Positions 53,610 through 57,824 of a stretch of DNA of 57,824 nt are shown one piece after another (position 1 is the stretch's first letter; each line of letters opens with the position of its first letter). The position numbers and the translations under genes are program-made. Source of the DNA: Pedosphaera sp. (GTDB lineage Bacteria; Verrucomicrobiota; Verrucomicrobiia; Limisphaerales; Pedosphaeraceae); the NCBI GenBank assembly GCA_028293325.1, contig JAQGPA010000084.1, forward strand, positions 1-57,824, given 5' to 3'. The notes beneath the pieces are model-generated. The model was not told the origin of the DNA and did no database searches. It worked only from the letters and a program-made list of their open reading frames with translations.

Positions 53610-53681
53610 AGGCGAGGGTCGGAATCGAACCGACGAATGCAGCTTTTGCAGAGCCGTGCCTTACCACTTGGCTACCCCGCC
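53607..53681 (-). tRNA. tRNA-Cys (GCA)
   Basis: Read on the minus strand, the cloverleaf has a 7-bp acceptor stem GGCGGGG/CCUCGCC with one G-U pair. It has the D-loop sequence GUAGCCAAGUGGUAAGGC, anticodon loop CUCUGCAAAAG (anticodon GCA) and T-arm GUCGGUUCGAUUCCGAC. The discriminator is U, usual for tRNA-Cys, and CCA is encoded. It lies 56 nt downstream of mtnA on the same strand. Confidence 0.97.
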
Positions 53682-53737
53682 ACGGGCTTCGTCAACATTA
53701 ATTGAGTCGCGCAACCGCGCAAGCCTTTATTGATGTT

Positions 53738-54841
53738 TCAAAGAACATAACCCAAACTCCGCCGCTTCGCCCACAATTCCCGCGGCTTGAAAATCCCCGC
53801 CGGCGTAATGATCCCTGTGATCAACTCCGCCGGCGTCACGTCAAATCCTGCATTGAACGCCCCGCTCCCCGGATTCGCCACGCGCACATATTCGCGTTTG
53901 CCCTTGGCCGTCACACCCCATGCCCCCAGCACTTCGCTTTCATGCCGCTCCTCAATCGGTATGTCGAACCCCGACTTCATCGTCCAATCAATCGTGGACA
54001 ACGGAATCGCCACATAAAATGGAATCCCATGCCGCTTCGCCAACACCGCCTTCGTATAAGTGCCAATCTTGTTTGCCACTTCGCCGGTGCGCCCCAAAGT
54101 CCGGTCGCTCCCCACAATCACCAAATCAATTTGTCCCCGCTGCATCAAATGCCCCGCCGCATTGTCCGCAATAATCTGGTGCGAAATCTTCTGCTGCGCC
54201 AATTCCCACGCCGTCAGCGTCGCCCCCTGTGAACGCGGGCGCGTCTCATCGCAATACACATGAAATTTCCTGCCCAACGCCTGCGCCGCATACATCGGCG
54301 CCGTCGCCGTGCCAATATCCACAAACGCCAGCCACCCCGCATTGCAATGCGTCAGCACCTTCATTCCTGGCCGGATCAACTTCGCCCCGTGACGCCCAAT
54401 CGCCTCGCAATGTTCCACGTCATGCCTGGCGAACTCCTCCGCTGCCGCCAACGCCAGCGCCTGCTGCTCCTCAACCGTTTCGCCGGCGCTCATCGTCGCG
54501 CGCGCGTCATTCATCGCGTTCACCGGATCCACCGCCGTCGGCCGCGCCGCCTTCAACGTCTGATACACCACCTCCACGTGCCGCTCGAACCGCTTCATGT
54601 CCCGTCCGCGAAAAGCCCGCGCCCCCTGTGCCAGGCCATACGCCGCCGTCGCCCCAATCGCGCCCGCGCCGCGCACGATCATCTCCCGGATCGCCCGCGC
54701 AGTTTCCCGAAAATCGCGCGTGGCGATAACTTTAAACTCGTGCGGCAACAACCGTTGCTCAATCAGCAACACGGCGTTCCGTTCTGCGTCAAAGGCAACT
54801 GTGCGAAAATGGCGGGTACGACTGCGAACTGTAACGTTCAT
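53738..54841 (-). CDS. mtnA: S-methyl-5-thioribose-1-phosphate isomerase
   Basis: Methionine salvage enzyme converting methylthioribose 1-phosphate to methylthioribulose 1-phosphate. Key parts are VRGAGAIGATAAYGLAQGA, LTHCNAG with catalytic Cys166, DETRPRSQGATLTAWEL and VIVGSDRTLGRTGEVANKIGTY with Asp246. At 367 residues it matches the family. It ends 56 nt before tRNA-Cys and starts 42 nt after the TPR gene on the same strand, so the three may share a transcript. No other methionine-salvage genes are in the window. eIF2B-like paralogues exist, but the motifs favour MtnA. Confidence 0.95.
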   Translation of the reverse strand: MNVTVRSRTRHFRTVAFDAERNAVLLIEQRLLPHEFKVIATRDFRETARAIREMIVRGAGAIGATAAYGLAQGARAFRGRDMKRFERHVEVVYQTLKAARPTAVDPVNAMNDARATMSAGETVEEQQALALAAAEEFARHDVEHCEAIGRHGAKLIRPGMKVLTHCNAGWLAFVDIGTATAPMYAAQALGRKFHVYCDETRPRSQGATLTAWELAQQKISHQIIADNAAGHLMQRGQIDLVIVGSDRTLGRTGEVANKIGTYTKAVLAKRHGIPFYVAIPLSTIDWTMKSGFDIPIEERHESEVLGAWGVTAKGKREYVRVANPGSGAFNAGFDVTPAELITGIITPAGIFKPRELWAKRRSLGYVL

Positions 54842-54883
54842 GGAATAAGTTGGGTGTGCTGGCCCCGTTCAACCGCCGGGACT

Positions 54884-55300
54884 TCAGTCCTTCTTGGCTT
54901 TCATTCTCCGGATCTTCGCCCGGATATTTTTGTAGAGTGGATGTTGGCGCAGTTCGCTCAAGTCCGGATCCTGGGCCAGCCATTTGAAATCGAGATAGCC
55001 CAAATTCAGTGCTTTTTCCAAAGCCGCAATCGCCTGGTTAAAATTGCCGGTCAACGAGTAACTGCACGCCAGATTGTATTGCACCAGCGCGTCCTCCGGC
55101 CGCAGTTGCGAAAGCTGTTCGTCCACCTTGAGCCCGGCCACGAATTTACCCCGCCGTGTGTAATCGTCCCCCAAAATTTGCAGCGCTTCCACGTAACTCG
55201 GATCCCGCCTCACGACTCCTTCCATGAAGTCGATTTTAATGTCCAATTCCTTCTGTTCTTCGCGGGATAGTTTTTTTCTGGTACAGCTTTTTTCGGGCAT
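54884..55300 (-). CDS. Small TPR-repeat protein, 138 residues
   Basis: Two to three tetratricopeptide repeats (YVEALQILGDDYTRRGKFVAGLKVDEQLSQLRPEDALVQYNLACSYSLTGNFNQAIAALEKALNLG), then the typical closing DFKWLAQDPDLSELRQHPLYKNI. Basic ends and no signal peptide suggest a cytoplasmic scaffold. Start 55300 gives MPEKSCTRKKLSREEQ. The longer minus-strand frame upstream is only the shadow of the epimerase gene. It is followed by mtnA at 42 nt. Confidence 0.8.
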   Translation of the reverse strand: MPEKSCTRKKLSREEQKELDIKIDFMEGVVRRDPSYVEALQILGDDYTRRGKFVAGLKVDEQLSQLRPEDALVQYNLACSYSLTGNFNQAIAALEKALNLGYLDFKWLAQDPDLSELRQHPLYKNIRAKIRRMKAKKD

Positions 55301-55474
55301 ACGGCTGCCGCTGATATTTCTAAACTCCGCGCCAGAAGTCAAGATTTCTGCGGCCTCGCCACCCAAAAAAGTCAGCCCCGCCCTTCGCCTGCCCTCGCCA
55401 CCAACCCTCGCGCCTCCTCCCCTCAAATTTATGCGTGTGTTTTCGTATTCATTCATGCTTAACTCCTTACGGAT

Positions 55475-56485
55475 ATGAATTGTTTCGTCACCGGCGCCTC
55501 CGGTTTCATTGGTGCCAATCTCGTCCACGAACTCCTCGCTCGCGGTCATCGCGTCAAGGCTCTCCTCCGCCCCGCCAGCGATCTCCGCGGTCTCGCCGGC
55601 GCCGACTTCGAGCGCGTCGCTGGCGACGTCCTTGACCGCCCTGCCCTCGCTGCCGCGCTGCGTGGCTGCGATTGGTGCTTCCACGTCGCCGCCAGTTATC
55701 ATCTTTGGCTTAAGGACTACGCCCCCATGTATGCCGCCAACGTTGACGGCACCCAAAATGTCCTCGAAGCCGCCGCCGAGGCCGGCTGCTCCCGCATCGT
55801 TTACACCAGCACCGTCGGCTGTGTTGGCCTTCCCGAACTCTATCGCGGTCTGCTTTATCCGCCCACCGACGAAACCGCCCCCATCAAGCGCAGCCAACTT
55901 TCCAATCACTACAAAATCTCCAAATGGCGCGCCGAAGTCCTCGCCCGCAAACTCGCCGCCAAAGGTCTCCCCATCGTCATCGTCAACCCCAGCGCCCCTG
56001 TCGGACCCCGCGACGTCAAACCCACCCCCACCGGTCAGGTCATCGTCGATTTCCTCAACCGCAAGATGCCCGCCTACCTCGACACCGGCCTCAACTGGGT
56101 CCACGTTCGCGACGTCGCCATCGGCCACATCCTCGCCGCCGAAAAAGGCCGGATAGGTGAACGCTACATTCTGGGCAACGCCACCGGCAATTGGAGCATG
56201 AAAGAAGCCTTTGCCGTCTTGCAGGAAATCACCGGCATCCCCGCACCCCGATTTCAAATCCCCTACGGCGTCGCCCTCTTCGCCGCCCACATCGACGAAA
56301 TCCGTTCCAAATTCACCGGCAAACCACCCAAAGCGCCGTTGGCCGGCGTCCGCATGGCCTTGCACAAAATGTATTTCAACCCCACCAAAGCCATCAACGA
56401 ACTCGGCCTCTCCCAGACCCCGCCCAAGCAAGCCCTCGCCGACGCCGTGGACTGGTTCCGCGCCAACGGCTACCTCAAGAATTAG
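55475..56485 (+). CDS. hpnA: NAD-dependent sugar epimerase, hopanoid-associated HpnA-like
   Basis: Short-chain extended (SDR) nucleotide-sugar epimerase/dehydratase of 336 residues. The NAD-binding motif GASGFIGANLVHELLARGH is at the N-terminus, and the active-site pattern is YTSTVGC...HYKISKW (Tyr/Lys). The HpnA hallmarks are present: AASYHLWLKDYAPMYAANVDGTQNVL, VNPSAPVGPRDVKPTPTGQVIVDFLNRKMPAYLDTGLNWVHVRDVAIGHI and ERYILG. HpnA is linked to hopanoid side-chain synthesis, though its precise reaction is debated. No other hpn genes are in the window. The start lacks a clear ribosome site. The 174-nt divergent gap to the TPR gene should carry the promoter. Confidence 0.88.
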   Translation: MNCFVTGASGFIGANLVHELLARGHRVKALLRPASDLRGLAGADFERVAGDVLDRPALAAALRGCDWCFHVAASYHLWLKDYAPMYAANVDGTQNVLEAAAEAGCSRIVYTSTVGCVGLPELYRGLLYPPTDETAPIKRSQLSNHYKISKWRAEVLARKLAAKGLPIVIVNPSAPVGPRDVKPTPTGQVIVDFLNRKMPAYLDTGLNWVHVRDVAIGHILAAEKGRIGERYILGNATGNWSMKEAFAVLQEITGIPAPRFQIPYGVALFAAHIDEIRSKFTGKPPKAPLAGVRMALHKMYFNPTKAINELGLSQTPPKQALADAVDWFRANGYLKN

Positions 56486-56506
56486 CCGCCCCCGACATCT
56501 GCCTGC

Positions 56507-57713
56507 ACCTTGTCTTACCTTGACCATAAAAATTTCCACCTAGTTTTACCTGGCTTCACTCAGCTCACTTTCCATCCCCAAACTCCGAACGAGGAACCCT
56601 GAACATGTGCTTTTGGCAACCCCATGCAGCAGGAACCACCTGCACCGCTTGATGGAGCGCGGCTATGTGCCGCACTAGCCGCAGCAATGCCAAAACAACC
56701 AGCGCGCCGGAACAAGACCACATAAACATCAAACATTGAGCATTACTTCCCTCTTCCACAGCCCCTGGCCGCCATAGCCTTGGCGAAGGTGGAAGCCTCG
56801 GCGAAGGCGCAAGCGTCTCGGTCGTAGCGCCGACTGGCAGTCGGCTGTATCGCGGGCTGGCAGCCCGCAGCGCGTATCGCTGAGCAAGCGCCCGAATCCA
56901 CCCAACCACCCCTCCCCAATACCATCCCCCCCCGAGTTCATAAAAAAACAACCTTCCGTTACCTTGACTAACCTTCCGATACCTTCCGATGCCTGGACTG
57001 AGCCTGGTGTCCCCATGGTGCCCCGCCCCATCTCGTCGCGCCGTAGCCTCGGCGAAGGCGGAAGCACCATAAAAACATCTTAGTATTACCTTAACTACCT
57101 TAGTTGATCTTAGTTTTACCTTAACTGGCCTTGTAGCTTGTCCCGCCGACTCATCCCGCCATAGCCCGGCGAAGGCGGAAGCCTCGGCGAAGGCGGATCT
57201 GGAAGGACCCCAGGCCATGTAGCGGTGGGCGTCCCGCTTGCCGTGGAGGCGCGGCATCCTGCCCGCCGGACATGTAGTATGTGAACGACCCTCGCATAAG
57301 TCGGTTTCGCACCGTAAAAATACCCCAACGTAATCCGCTCCCTTGATGACCCGTGCGGAAGCACTCGGACGGTAGAGGGTTTTGGGGTGAGGGTTCCGAA
57401 ATTCCATTTCCCTAGTGCGCCGTGCGGAACAGCCTTCTCCCCAGCTTCGCATCCTTCTTGCTTTTCGTGGTAAAACTTCCGTCTTCATAAAAAAATTTAG
57501 GCTCGAATTACCTCAAATTACCTTGACCAGCCTCAAGGCCACCCCGGCCGAGCCTCAAGTTACCTTGTTTTATCTTGTTACTCATAATGCCCCATCCGAC
57601 AGGACATGTAGCGGTAGGCATCCTGCCCGCCGGTTCCCTCCGTAAACTCGGAACTTTTCTTTCCTCCATTTTAAGCTTCATAAAAAAATGAATCCCAAAA
57701 TCACCTTAACTGG
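56507..57713 (-). repeat. Mosaic repeat element, copy B
   Basis: Inverted and longer counterpart of the element at 4657-5235, gene-free. Read on the minus strand the order is: a short unit at 57701-57713, block 1 at 57589-57486, block 2 at about 57129-57072, block 3 at about 56995-56938 and a fourth unit at about 56552-56507. Between blocks it carries five copies of a GCCTCGGCGAAGGCGGAAGC-type unit (56777, 56795, 57046, 57164, 57181), two GTAGCGGTAGGC-type units (about 57219 and 57608) and two identical-design hairpins at 56829-56868. No gene was found in 56486-57824. Confidence 0.75.
56829..56868. repeat. Twin hairpins with 7-bp stems and GGC loops
   Basis: GCCGACT-GGC-AGTCGGC (56829-56845) and GCGGGCT-GGC-AGCCCGC (56852-56868) are both perfect. 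They have the same loop and closing pair but different stems, separated by six nucleotides. This is REP-like architecture. Confidence 0.7.
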
Positions 57714-57824
57714 AGTTTGGCACTTTTTGTGAAAGACCTTGGACAATATTTGTTGGGGTCCTTGCGTCTGAGGCCAATGGCCTTAGAGAACGAGCATGGG
57801 AAAGATGTTTTTTTGTGCTACCGG

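Noticed and set aside
55301..56539. Gly-rich N-terminal extension of the TPR-protein frame
   Set aside because: It is antisense to the HpnA-like epimerase; only the part up to the Met at 55300 resembles a protein family.
56777..57199. Possible CRISPR array from repeated GCC.CGGCGAAGG units
   Set aside because: Units are irregularly spaced, partly adjacent and degenerate, without uniform spacers or cas genes.
56565..57488. 307-codon minus-strand frame containing ASAFAEA-like repeats
   Set aside because: It runs through repeat copy B; the repeated residues are translations of the GGCGAAGGCGGAAGC units, not a protein family.

Overview
The window looks like chromosomal DNA of a Gram-negative bacterium of the Verrucomicrobiota, most likely a Pedosphaera/Limisphaerales relative. 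This is inference from gene content: a pseudopilin with the planctomycete/verrucomicrobial N-terminus and C-terminal motif, a TIGR03118 protein, a DUF3142/CGP-lipoprotein pair, an ECF sigma factor near a kinase-WD40 protein, LpxI (lipid A synthesis), an HpnA-like epimerase (hopanoids) and a CruF-like carotenoid protein. No rRNA, CRISPR array, prophage or intact insertion sequence was seen.

Layout. 1-5.3 kb: a secreted TIGR03118 protein, an astacin-like metalloprotease fused to a tectonin-like propeller, then about 2 kb of gene-free repeat-rich DNA holding a RAYT transposase fragment. 5.3-16.4 kb: an overlapping three-gene set (NAD(P)-disulfide oxidoreductase, DUF3142, lipoprotein) followed by exported proteins (NIPSNAP, pseudopilin, large CARDB/metalloprotease surface protein, DUF2950, Gly-rich lipoprotein). 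16.6-20.4 kb: a PaoABC/YagTSR-type molybdenum hydroxylase operon headed by an apparent 11-codon leader ORF. 20.5-25.5 kb: a three-gene two-component cluster. 25.8-32 kb: housekeeping genes (lpxI, gnd, a YggU-like gene, an NCX-like antiporter, a CruF-like gene). 32-39 kb: three tandem CNNM/CBS (CorC/HlyC) membrane proteins and a SWIM-SNF2 helicase. 39-52.5 kb: a glycosyltransferase group (GT2-GT2 fusion, GT4-like, GT9-mannosyltransferase-third domain fusion) interleaved with an ECF sigma factor, a Ser/Thr kinase with about 14 WD40 repeats and a hybrid histidine kinase. 52.5-57.8 kb: small genes, tRNA-Cys(GCA), mtnA, a TPR protein, an HpnA-like epimerase, then a second gene-free repeat region.

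The most unusual structure is the pair of gene-free regions at about 4.66-5.24 kb and 56.5-57.7 kb. They carry the same ordered set of blocks in opposite orientation. The blocks are built from degenerate ~10-nt words around AAGGTAA, and within a block the words change together. The next most interesting item is the possible sigma/kinase-controlled glycosylation locus at 39.4-52.5 kb, where the sigma factor and the hybrid kinase share an upstream motif pair.
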